A DNA stretch of 64,000 nt from Piscicola geometra (lineage: Eukaryota; Annelida; Clitellata; Hirudinida; Piscicolidae): contig OX030962.1 of assembly GCA_943735955.1 (NCBI GenBank), positions 5,608,120-5,672,119 on the forward strand, read 5' to 3'. Shown here one piece after another: positions 36,371 through 51,154 of the stretch. Below the pieces are notes generated by a model. It ran no database searches. It was not told the origin of the DNA and was given only the letters and a program-made list of their open reading frames with translations. A program made the translations under genes and the position numbers. Numbering within the stretch: the stretch's first letter is position 1; each line of letters starts with the position of its first letter.

Positions 36371-38072
36371 TGAAGGTGGTTACAGAGAATGATAAAGATG
36401 ATGCCCATGATGATGATAATGATGATGTTATTGTTGTTGATGATGATGCTGTCGTTTTTGTTGATGATGATGATGATGGGTAAAATCCAAACAATGATGA
36501 GACATTATTTCTTAATCCAGGCGCTTTGGTATTCATATATGATGATGACAATGATAATACAGCTGATGATGTTGACGATGATGATGATGATGATGAAGGG
36601 GGTTGTGATGATGATCGCAACGACTTCCTTATAGGAACATCAGAGAGAAGGTGAGTGAAGCTGTCATCGAGTGGAGCAATGCCACTCATGTTGAGGTTAG
36701 TGTCTTCTAATGGTGTTTGTGTTGTTGTTGTTTTGTTTGTTGTTGCTTCGGTAGTTGTTGTGGTAGTAGTTGAGATAGTTTTAACTGTTGCTGTTGGAGT
36801 CGTTTTTGTTGTTGCTGTAGAAGAAAAATTTGTAGTTTTTAGAGTTTCTGTTGGAGTTGTTGGGCGTTTTGTTGCTGTAGAAAAAGTGTTACTTTTTGTA
36901 AGTGTTGTTGTTTTGGTAGTAGAAATAGAAGGTGTATTTGTTGTAATGACATCAATTTTATTTCTGCTAGCTAGCCACACTTCTTGTTGTATCTTCCATT
37001 GCTTTAATAGTAGCTTGTGTTGTTGTTGTTGTTGCAAAAGTATCAGTTGTTGTTGTTGATGTTGTTGCCAGGGCGAGAGCTTCTGTGGATGTTGCTGTTG
37101 CTTTTGTTTTAAAGCTGGATTCCTTGGAGGCAACGGTGGGAGGTGTTGAATGCTTTGTTGTTGTTGTTGAGTTTTTGGAGTGTGGTTGTTAGAATGTTGT
37201 CGTGGAAGTTGAGATTTTTCAAGACTAATTGCACCAACAATCGATCTAATCTTAGCTAGTGCATCATTATCATCACCAATCTCATTATTGATTTTATTTA
37301 TATTTATATTCTTTGGTATATAATTAATGTTATTACTCACATTCTCATCTAAATTCTCTTTATCGTGGGTATAATTGATAAACTCTGAATTTAAATTATT
37401 ATTATCATTGTTATTACATTGCTTATTATTATTATTATAATAATTATTCTTATTATTGTTAATATTATTATTTACTTTATGATTTTCATTACTGGCATTA
37501 TTGAAAGTCCCATTAAGATCCCTCTTGCACCTGATCATCTGCTTAAGGCGTTCGATGTGGCACGGACTCAAGAGGGCGGTGTAGGAGAGGTGGGGGGAGT
37601 GGAGGGTGGAGGATTGAGAAGAGTGGGGGGTGGAAGGGTGGGTAGAATGGTGGACAGAGAGTGGATCAATGGATGGGTTGTTGAATGGGTGGATGCAATG
37701 GTTGCTGAATGGTTTGGAGAAAGGAGTTGAAAAGTTGGTCATATGCTTTGATAGAGTGGTTGTTTTTGTTGATGGAGAAGGTGGGAGAGGGCTAGTGCTT
37801 TGAAAATGATTTTGTGGGGAGGATTCTGATGAGAGTTTAGATTGATTAGTGACGTGTGTTGCAACATTGTTAGACATTTTTGGGAGAGAAATTGTTGAAG
37901 AAGATTTAGATGAAAAGACTGATTTGTTAATTAGTGCACTCTGCATTCTTTTTTTTGTACAGGACGAAGATGAAAATATCTTTTTATCGTTTCCTGTGAA
38001 ATTTGAAAAGTTTCATTAGGAATATTATTATATTATTTTGATGACTTTTGATAAATTAAACTAACGATCCAT
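32631..38072 (-). CDS. ANKLE1: LEM domain plus GIY-YIG nuclease, ANKLE1/LEM-3-like
   Basis: ANKLE1/LEM-3 proteins cleave DNA, including chromatin bridges late in division. Seven exons on the minus strand, 38072-38066, 37993-34987, 34802-34516, 34384-34302, 34094-33968, 33543-33202 and 32794-32631, are in phase (about 1338 aa). A LEM domain spans the exon 2/3 junction: KNEELRSRLEEFGTTVGVV, then MLQCKLAKLLL. The C-terminal nuclease has FNYLLIDPRISLNLPARVRK, FFYFVKSIFYVGKGQKNRPF, SKVTTILEIWQADLGVVSLN, TREACMIEAIG and LLHEGERQIRH, all matching ANKLE1. No ankyrin repeats are visible. Instead exon 2 encodes about 1000 residues dominated by poly-N, poly-Q, poly-S, poly-T and poly-D from triplet repeats that stay in frame. 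A short upstream exon (38066-38121) may extend the N-terminus, reading YFLNLLFFELQKMD. The nuclease call is firm; start uncertain. Confidence 0.88.
33560..33790. repeat. 28-bp minisatellite TTCTTTTGGTGTGATAGTAG-TGGTTGTG
   Basis: About seven copies in the ANKLE1-like intron between exons 5 and 6, the last ones diverged. Confidence 0.9.
35416..35535. repeat. In-frame triplet repeat encoding poly-Thr
   Basis: GTA/AGT triplets read as ACT on the coding strand inside ANKLE1-like exon 2; a second run lies at 35653-35707. Length changes of whole triplets keep the frame. Confidence 0.9.
36302..36370. repeat. In-frame GAT repeat encoding poly-Ser
   Basis: GATGATGAT on the plus strand reads as a TCA/TCG serine run on the coding strand of ANKLE1-like exon 2. 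Confidence 0.9.
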
Positions 38073-38575
38073 CTTCTGCAGCTCAAAGAACAGCAAGTTC
38101 AGAAAATACCTAAATTATATCCGTTTTTGGTTTATTTAAAAGTAACAAACATTCATTTAGAATTTAAATATTCATATATAAATATATTTTTATAGATTTT
38201 AAATGCGATCTCCCAAAAGTTAGAAACCAAATTACTTTAAATTTTTTTGAAGAACCGCTCTTTTCATAAGATTAAAAATGAATAGTTTTTTTTATGAGTT
38301 ACTTTTCAATATTATTTTAGAGTTTAATTTTATTATTTCTTAAAATTATTTTAAAAATAATAAATAACATATATTCAAAATATTTGAAACTTAACTTTTA
38401 ACTTAATTTTAGATTTACTTGTGTGATGTTCTAGTGATTTTTAAACCCCTACGTGTTTATTAATTTGGAAAAGGCTGGAAATACTTTTAGAAATAATGAG
38501 GAATAGGTTGATAATGACTACCTTTAATCAAAAATAATCTCAATCCTTTCGATCTTCAAATAAAATCTGTTTAAA

Positions 38576-41500
38576 ATGCGATTAGTTTATCGTTCAATCG
38601 ATAAACATAGTGTTGGGTGAGTGATTCATATCATAGTTAATTAAATTTTTCAATTGAAATAAATTTATTGATTCAACAATCAAAGAAGTCTATGGGCACA
38701 TGATAAACACACCAACTCATATATTTAAGTTTTCAAATAAAAAATAACTTCAAAATAATTTGCATTAAACATCTTCAACACTTAATCAACTTTAAAATTA
38801 GTGAGTTGATGAGAAAAATAATTACATTTAAAGTTTAAATGTAATTATTTTTTTCATCTACCTCCATTCTCATCCCTTCAGGCATGTAGTAATGATCCCC
38901 GAGGAGTCAGAGGACATGTGGCACGCCTATAACCTCATTTGCGTCGGCGACACCCTCAAGTCAACCACTGTCAGGTCAGCTCAGTATCATTACCATCGCT
39001 ATGCTCGATATCATTACTATCACTATGAGTTATTATTTATGTTTATGCCTTCAACGCAACGACCGGGCCATGATCCGTTGGATGTGCAACATCAAATCAA
39101 AAAATCTCATCAGTTCAGATGAGCTCCAAAAAATGATGGGAATCCAGGATATTGGTGCTGTACTGCAAACGAGAAGAATGAGGTGGTTTGGGCATGTGGA
39201 ACGTGATGGTGGATGGATCAACAAGGTTAGAAGAATGGAGGTTTCTGGAACGAAACGACCTGGCAGGCCAAAGAAGACGTGGGAAGAGGTGGTACAGAAA
39301 GACCTCAAATACCTGGGGGCACGCGGCACTGATGCCCATGATAGAAAGGAGTGGAGGGAGAGATTGAGACTTTTCAGACAGGCCCCACCCTCGGGAGAGG
39401 AAAAGTTGGCCTGTTTAAAAAAAACCAGGAGATGATGATGATGATGTTTATGCTTTAATTATTATTAGGTCAGTTTTTTTAATATTTAAAAGAGAAATCT
39501 TTCTTTATTAATATCTTTTTTTTCCTATATTCTATGTTGCCCCACTAATCATTTGAATTTTAAATTAAATTATCCATTTCAACTGTCATCTTTTTTACTT
39601 TCTTTACGACAACCATCATCATTATCATAATACATCCCAAAAATTGCCCCTTCCAACTCCACCCATACCCCCCCTTCAGGAAAGTCAACATGGAGTCATC
39701 GACTGGCAGTACTTCATCCACCAAACTGCGCACCCAACTCACCGTATGCGTCGAAGCGATCGACTTTGACACGCACGCGTGCGTTCTGCGTGTCAAAGGT
39801 CGCAACGTCGAGGAGAACCAGTATGTCAAGGTCGTCTTGGGTGGGAGTTGCATGGATGGAGTGGGTGAAGTGTTGGGGTGGATGTGGATGGTGGGTGGGG
39901 TTTAAACTTTTTTTCAGATGGAAGAAGATTATGCTTTTTAAAAAATATTTTCATTTTACTCCACAATGATCCAAAGTCTTTATTTAATCCTCATAACCCG
40001 AAATATTTTCAACATTCCAAACTTATTCAAATGTACAACATTTGAAATGTCATCAAAATTTCAAATCATTTTATGTGTTCAACATTTCAAATATATTTTT
40101 AATTTCAATCCCTTTTCCAAAGATCTTCAACTTCTCATCAAACTGCAACCCACCTCTTCCCACCCCAGATGGGCGCCTACCACACGCTCGACCTCGAGTT
40201 GCACAACAAGTTCACCCTCGCCAAGAGCGAATGGGACTCGGTCGCACTAGATCGCATCTGTTTGTTTCTCTTCTTTGTTTTCTTTTTTTACTATTTTTAT
40301 ATATTTTCTCTATTATCACTAATTAAAACTATGATGATGATGATGACGACGATGATGAGAATTATTATTGTTATTACTACCACCATTATTATTATTATCC
40401 TTTATTAAACTGCTTAATACATTTGATACATTTTTCCAAAAATAAATCTATTTCAATGTAATTTTAAATCAATCAAATTAATTAATTACTTAATGCCAAT
40501 TAATCTAATCACTACCCGTTCCTAACAGACCTGGCTTGTGATCCTACCCAGCACGCAGACGTTGCTGCCGTCGTGATGCAAGAAGGTTCATTACAATTCA
40601 ATCATTATTATACATTGTATGGTTATGATAATGATGATGATGATTATTATTTTTATCAATGTTATTATTTTTATTGTTATTTTTATTCATATCATGAAAA
40701 TAATTGGCTTATTTTCTCTACTCATGTATTATTCACACTTGAAGTCTCAAAGTATTCAATGGATAGTGTCCTATCACACATCATTCCTGTCATTCATCCA
40801 TCAACCCACCCAGAAACTTATCCCACCAATCACCCATCTCATCCACCCATCATTCCACCCCCCCCTCCTCACCTAACCCCCCACCCACCCACCCACCCAC
40901 AAAGGTCTAGCTAACCTCTGCTTGATCACATCCTGCATGACGATCGTGAGGGCCAAGATCGACAACAACATCCCCAGGAAACGGAAGGGCATGTGTTCGC
41001 AACATGATAAGGTTGGTGGGGGGGGGGGAGTGGGTGGGTGGGGGGTTGGGTGGTTAATAATAATAATAATGAAGAGCATTATTATAGTGGCGTACAACCT
41101 GAACGGGCTTCCAGGCTTTTTTAGGCTGCATATTTTCATTTGCGCCTATAAGTTACTAGGGCATTGGTTGCACTTGAACCTAGGACCTTTCATTGTTGGT
41201 CAAGCCGAGAGTCGTTGCCGACTCGGCTACCCGTTCGGTTATGGGGGTGTAGGGTTTGGCAGTTCTAGGAGGTTTGTGGGTGTGTGGTAGTGGGAGGGTG
41301 TGTAAAGTGAATTTTTTGTAGGGGGTGTGTAGTAGTGGTAAAGGGGTATGTGGTAGTGGTAGGGGGGTTAGTGATAGTGGTAGGGTGGTGTGTGGTAGTG
41401 GTAGGGGGTGTGTGGTAGTGGTAGGGAGTGTGTGGTAGTGGTAGGGGGGTGTGTGGTAGTGGTAGGGGGTGTGTGGTAGTGGTAGGGGGGTGTGTGGTAG

Positions 41501-44500
41501 TGGTAGGGTGGTGTGTGGTAGTGGTAGGGGGTGAGTGGTAGTGGCAGGGTGGTGTGTGGTAGTGGTAGGGGGGTGTGTGGTAGTAGTAGGGGGGTGTGTG
41601 GTAGTAGGAGGGTGTGTGGTAGTAGTTGGGGGTGTGTGGTAGTGGGAGGGGGTGTGTGGTAGTAGGGGGGTGTGTGTGGTAGTGGTAGGGGGTGTGTGGT
41701 AGTGGTAGGGGGGTGTGTGGTAGTGGTAGGGGGGTGTGTGGTAGTGGTAGGGGGGTGTGTGGTAGTGGGAGGGGTGTGTGGTAGTGGGGGGGGGGTGTGT
41801 GGTAGTGGTAGGGGGTTGTGTGGTAGTGGTAGGGGGGGTGTGTGGTAGTGGTAGGGGGGTGTGTGGTAGTGGTAGGGGGTGTGTGGTAGTGGTATGGGGG
41901 TGTGTAATAGTGGTAGTGTGGTGTATGGTAGTGGCAGGGTGGTGTGTGGTAGTGGCAGGAGGGTGTGTGGTAGTTGTAGGGGGGGGTGTTTGGTAGTGGT
42001 AGGAGGGTTGTGTGGTAGTGGTAGTGGGAGGGAGCGTGCGACAGTGATGATATATTCCGGCATTTCCCGCCAGGCAATGAGCAAGTTCTATGAACAAATC
42101 CTTCAAGCCATCCTCAGACACGTAAACTTCGATGGTTCGACTAACTACCATGAATATTATATTCTTTCATTTTATTAAATTTATTAAAATAATATTGTTT
42201 AATTAATGTTTTTTCGTAGAAATAAAGTGGTCGGAGAAATAAATTAAAATTATTAATTAATAATAAAATTAATTATTAATTAAATAAAAATAAAAAACAA
42301 AAATGTAAATCACTACTTATTCTCGAGCACTGCCCACCCTCACACCTTTACAGTCGTCAAGTGTCTTATCATAGGCAGTCCAGGCTTCATCAAGGTCGTA
42401 TCCCTATTACATTTCATATTATTTTTCATTTAAATGATTAATTTCAATTAATTTTGTAATTATATGATTTTTTAAACTTTTAGATTTAATTTAGAATACA
42501 AGTTTTCATTTACATATATTTTGATTATATTATTGTTTATTTTTAGTATACTTTTTTACTTATTACAATCCAGAGTAATTAAAATCGATTACTATTTGGC
42601 AAAGTAATAGAAAAATGTACAGTGGCGTTTTTTTTGGCCCACAGTGTAAAGAAAAATATTATTTACGTCATTATCTATCTTGGTTTTTATTTAATATTAT
42701 AATTAATCTATCCAATTATTCATAATGTGTAATTAAATTTAAAAAATAATTAAAATCAAAACAATCATCAGGATCAGTTTTATGAGTTCATGATGGCATA
42801 TGCACAGAAGAACGACACGAGGAGCATCATTGAGAATAAGGCGAAGTTCTTGCTCGTTCACTCTTCTTCCGGTTTCAAGCATTCACTCAAGGGTGAGTGA
42901 GAGGAGAGGAGAGGGGGAGGGATGCATGGATGATGGGTTGGTGAAGATGGATGGTTGAGTGAGTGAAGATGGATGGTTGAGTGAGTGATGGATGGGTATG
43001 TGGTATAGTTTTTTTACAAATGGATGGGTAAGTGAGACGTAGGTACAACATTTACACTTTTTCTACTATTTAACACCCACCCAAACTCACACACATATAC
43101 ACCCCTCCCCTCCCACACAAACTCACCAACCCCCCCTCCCCCACACATACCCCACACACACACACAAACACCCCCCCACCCCTTTCACCCCCCCTCCAGA
43201 ACTCCTGCAAGAACCCTCGATCAGCAACCGCCTGCAGGACACGAAGGCGTCTGCAGAGATCAAGTCACTGGACGACTTCTACTCCATGATGCAACTAGAC
43301 CCGCAGAGGGCCTTCTATGGGTGGGTAGGTGGGTGGGTGGGTGGATGGGTGGGTGGGTGGATGGGTGGGTGAGTGGGGGGGGGGTGTGTAGGTGGGTGGA
43401 TGGGTGGGTGGGGGAATGGGTGGATGGGTGGATGGGGGGGTAGGTGGGTGGCGGGGTGGGTGGATGGGGGGGTGGGTATGTGGGTGGTGGGTGGAGGTTA
43501 GGAAGGGGCGTAGGGGGAAAATCGCTTTTAGGTGGGTTTTGGGTGGGGTTATTTTTGTGTGGGTGGATGGTGGGTGGGAGTTATATTTCGGATGGGTAAG
43601 GTAGTTAAGTGTTGTGGGTGTTAATAGGTCGTGGATGGGTGGTGTGGTTTAGTGTGGGTGATGGTAGGTGGGTTGAGGTTGAGTGTTTGTGGGGCAGTAG
43701 AGGTTCTTTGATGGCTTTGGGGATTCAATCAAACCTCAAATGGAGAAGTGAGGTGAATAGTCGGTGCTTTATAGTGGTTTAACGAGTAGAAGGGGAGTGT
43801 TGATGATGATAGCGAAGTTCCTAGTAATGATTGTATCGTTACTGAGACCACTGCTTGCAGGGTGAAACACGTGGAGGAGGCTTTTAAGAACGAGGCGATC
43901 GAGACTCTTCTCATCTCGGACGAACTTTTTAGGTTGTTTTTGGCCCGTTTTGTACAAGTCCATATGCGTTTTACCGTCCATTCAGCGGTTCATTCATTTA
44001 TGAATCGTTTTCCTTGATCAATTCATCCATTATTTTATCCATTCATGCGTCAATTCATCCATTAGTGAATCAATTCATCCATTCATCAATTTATTAATCA
44101 TTCAATCATGCGTAATCAAAAATCTTTATTCCATTCATTCATCACTCAGTCCAGGCAGCTACCCACTATCAACCAGCCAATCCTTAACCACCAACCAACC
44201 CACAACCTCCCCCCCCCCTTCAACCAACCAACCCCCTACTCCCCAACCCCACCCCCATTAACCCACCCCCCACCAACCAATCAGGGCTAAGGACGTGGCG
44301 GTGCGTAAGAGGTATGTACGCCTGGTGGACGGAGTGAAGGAGAATGGAGGCAACGTCAGGATATTCAGTTCACTGCACGTCTCTGGAGAACGTTCGTCTC
44401 ACCATCATCATCATCATCATCATCATATTCTTCGTCATCATCACCACGACCATCATCATCACCACCCCCATCATCATCACCACCCCCCATCATCATCATC

Positions 44501-44715
44501 ACCCCCATCATCATCACCACTCCCAACATCATCATCACCCCCCATCATCATCACCCCCCATCATCATCACCACTATCAACATCATCATCATCACCACCAC
44601 AGAGTTGGCCCACTTGACGGGCATTGCAGCCATCTTGAGATTTCCGATGAACGACCCGGAAGACGACGACGATGATGATAATGATGATAGTCACAATGAT
44701 TACCAATTAACTTAA
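38576..44715 (+). CDS. PELO: Pelota, ribosome-rescue factor (Dom34)
   Basis: eRF1-like protein that, with HBS1, splits stalled ribosomes in no-go and non-stop decay. Thirteen exons: 38576-38616, 38882-38974, 39680-39830, 40169-40259, 40529-40585, 40905-41011, 42074-42134, 42354-42394, 42772-42892, 43200-43320, 43861-43932, 44285-44391 and 44603-44715; total 391 aa against 385 in human. Motifs: MIPEESEDMWHAYNLICVGD, STGSTSSTKLRTQLTVCVEA, MGAYHTLDLE, ADVAAVVMQEG, NIPRKRKGMCSQHD, CLIIGSPGF, LLVHSSSGFKHSLKE, IKSLDDFYSMMQLDPQRAFY, AIETLLISDELFR, RYVRLVDGVKENGGNVRIFS and LTGIAAILRFPM, with an acidic Asp-rich tail as expected. No GGQ loop, as normal for this family. Introns carry a retroelement fragment, a SINE and a 20-bp minisatellite. 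Confidence 0.97.
39053..39437 (+). mobile_element. 3' end of a non-LTR retrotransposon
   Basis: PELO intron 2 holds a frame coding the typical C-terminus of LINE reverse transcriptases: NDRAMIRWMCNIK, RRMRWFGHVERDGG, GTKRPGRPKKTWEEVVQKDL and DAHDRKEWRERL. It is 5' truncated and ends in (ATG)n at 39433, a simple-repeat tail as in several LINE clades. The upstream part of the enzyme is absent. Confidence 0.8.
41020..41060. repeat. G-rich then TAA repeat
   Basis: GGTGGGGGGG followed by (TAA)n right after the PELO exon-6 donor. Confidence 0.6.
41084..41245 (-). mobile_element. tRNA-derived SINE with head and tail
   Basis: On the minus strand starts GGGTAGCCGAGTCGGC (A box) and has AGGTTCAAGTGC (degenerate B box) with a serine/leucine-tRNA-like long variable arm between, then ends GCCCGTTCAGGTTGTACGCC, the core shared with the other SINE copies. 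Located in PELO intron 6. Confidence 0.75.
41284..42035. repeat. 20-21 bp minisatellite GTGTGTGGTAGTGGTAGGGG
   Basis: About 36 copies with variable G-run length in PELO intron 6, ending 38 bp before the exon-7 acceptor. Proline- and histidine-rich frames on the minus strand are artefacts. Confidence 0.95.
43321..43500. repeat. GGTGGGTGGGTGGAT repeat
   Basis: Begins exactly at the PELO exon-10 donor (GG|GTGGGT). Single-copy G-rich sequence follows to 43650. Confidence 0.9.
44400..44600. repeat. CATCAT/CACC triplet repeat
   Basis: Fills the last PELO intron from donor to acceptor. Confidence 0.9.
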
Positions 44716-46577
44716 TTGGTAACTAATTCAATTAATTACCAATTACCTATTCATCCTTTCTTTATTCTAGTTTTCCCTTGAATATGTAATTATCTCATTT
44801 GCATAACTTTGTTTTTCGATTGCCATTATTTTTAGTTTAATAATCAAAAGGTATTCTCGGTATATGCTACGGTATACGGTATAATATGTATGCCAACTTG
44901 TATTCTATATTGCCATGTCAGCACCAAGGTGAAGATCTGAATGTACATAAATGAAAAGATGCTCTCGATTTTTGCTTTATTTTGAATTTCACTGCTCCTA
45001 GATAATATATATATACAATAATTATTATAGTTTTTTTAAATATTACTGTGTTACTATTTAATTATTTTTTTATTTCAGATTATTTGGTTAAATCGTACAA
45101 ATAGTTTTGATTCTTAGGATGTAATTGGGCCTTAGGAAATTGAAAGAACTTGAAGAATCTACACTGGTGTACAATTAAACAATTCATTTATTCACTTTTA
45201 TTATTCATCAATTCATTACTTAAATATATATTTATTTATACATATATTATTATTATTTATATATATATATATTATATTTTATTATTTCAGTTCTTTATGT
45301 CACAATGAATAATTAACTAGTTTATTTACTTTTATTCTACTTCAATATAGCTTTCTTTCTGCAGTTTATTAAAATTTCGTGAAACGCCTGTTATTCTAAC
45401 AGAATAGTCGATTCTGCGAGTATCTTTGGAACACATTTTTAACCCCAAGGTCACAGCTTCGATTTCTTCTAAGGACATTTTTCAGAGTGTTATATGATAT
45501 TCTAACAAATATGGCTGATATTTGCAAAATGGTGCACTATTTAAACACGATGGAACGAAAAGATGGAGTGAACGGGAGGTAAAAGATGTCATCCTAAAAA
45601 TGAAAGTAATAATACAATGTGGTCTTGAAGCCCGTCCGGGTTTACGCCACGATAATCTTACTTGTCGTTGTATTGTATTGTATAAAAAATTAATTTTTTA
45701 AAAAAATTATACAACACAAGGATATGTTCTTGGCCTAAAAATTTTCATAAAAGCGAAAGAAGGTTTTGAAATGGTGAATGAAATTATACAAAATGAAATT
45801 ATTCGGTTCAAAAGCCTCGTAATGTGGATATGTGATGCATGCACGGGAAGTGAGAGTTTTTTTTAAATACTATTTATATATATTTAATCTGATTTAATAT
45901 ATTGAGTTTCAAAAAACGTTTTTAAGCCAGAGATATGAATTAGTATATATTTGTGTGTGTTTGTGTGTGTGCGTGTGTGTGTGGCGTGTTTGTACGAATT
46001 ACTTTTTAAAAAACATGCCCGAAATTAAAGAATATATGCATTAAAAAGTTAAATATGTGTCATTGAATTGTGTGGATTATTTCAAAAACGAGGCAGAAAT
46101 AGAGGCGTAACTCCACGAGAATTCGAAAAATAATTTACATTTTCATAACTTTTTACAACTAAAAAAGTGAAATTTAAAAAGCCGATTGTGGGGTGATTCA
46201 GTTCTAACCATTGAGATTAGCATCTTCGTTCCTACCAGACTTTTGAATTAACTTGCGCTTCTTAACTTTCATATCATCATCAGTATCTTCATCCTCATCA
46301 TCATCATCATCATCACTACGATTATTGCTTGTGTCTATGGTGGTGATGATGATGATGGCGATAATGATAATAATGAGTGATTTAAAAAAAAGAAGATTAA
46401 TTTGGCAGTAATACTAATACCATCATCATCACCCCAGCCATCATCATCAACATCACCACCATCATCATCACCACCACCACCACAATTATCATCATCAACA
46501 CCACCACCATCATAACCATCATCATCAACACCACCACCATCACAACCATCATCATCACCACCAACCGCCTAATCAAA
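44716..46577. other. Convergent spacer PELO / GDPD
   Basis: AT-rich; a SINE tail at 45614-45690; (TG)n at 45950-45985; (ATC)n clusters at 46290-46570. On the minus strand 46334-46204 is an open acidic and basic stretch ending in a stop (contains KVKKRKLIQKSG) that could be a further exon, but no phase-compatible link to GDPD was found. Confidence 0.5.
45614..45690 (+). mobile_element. SINE 3' part
   Basis: GTGGTCTTGAAGCCCGTCCG, GGTTTACGCCACGATAATC, then TTGTATTGTATTGTA. Only plus-strand copy in the window. Confidence 0.7.
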
Positions 46578-50407
<3,830 letters not shown>

Positions 50408-51154
50408 CTGAAAAGATTTAGATTATGTAAAAATATTTATATTATAAATTTTATTAGAAAAGATTAAATACAAATGAAAGTATTATTAAACATTTTTAAT
50501 TATTATAAATTCTATTTAAAAATATGGTATAGTTTAATTGGAAAGTTAATTTATAATAATTATAACTTTTTGATCTGCGAAACCTACTTCGTGATAACAT
50601 CGACCACAATCTCCTAATATAAATTATGCAGATTTTCAATTAAACTATTAAAATAAAAAGAAATAAAGTCGATGAAATTAAATTTCAGCTGCATATTTTT
50701 ATTCAATCGATCTTGTGAAAAACTAATGGTAGACTAAATAATCTTTTTTTAAACAGTCATTTAAATTATTTATTTGTTTTAATAATTAAAATTTTGTCTT
50801 TAGATTCCTTTTTGATAGTTTTTTTATGAAAGAAACCACAAAATCTTCAAAATGAATCAAAAGGAAACCTTATTGTCATGGATTTTTATTTTTTAAGCAT
50901 TTAATTAATTTGTTATTCCAAAAAGTAAATGATCGTCTATTATTGTTTTTATTAAAATCTAAAATAATTGATTTTTAGCGGTTCATTTGTCCATTAATGC
51001 AATACAAATTAAATTTATTTTTACACCTGCCGTCGCTTAGAAACAGTATCTACAACAGTTACCTTTGACAATAACATCTTGAAACTAGGTAAATAAATTG
51101 AATTCATATTTAATCAAACTAAGTTTCAATTAAACGTTAAAATAAGTCGGTTTG
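50408..51154. other. Divergent spacer GDPD / SAXO1
   Basis: AT-rich; must hold the SAXO1 promoter and probably the GDPD first exon. No further gene seen. Confidence 0.5.

Noticed and set aside
41180..42151. His/Pro/Thr frames of 240-320 codons on the minus strand
   Set aside because: Produced by the 20-bp PELO intron minisatellite.
46204..46335. Acidic and basic open stretch as the last GDPD exon
   Set aside because: The nearest acceptor is out of phase with the possible GDPD donor at 46583; family proteins have no such tail.
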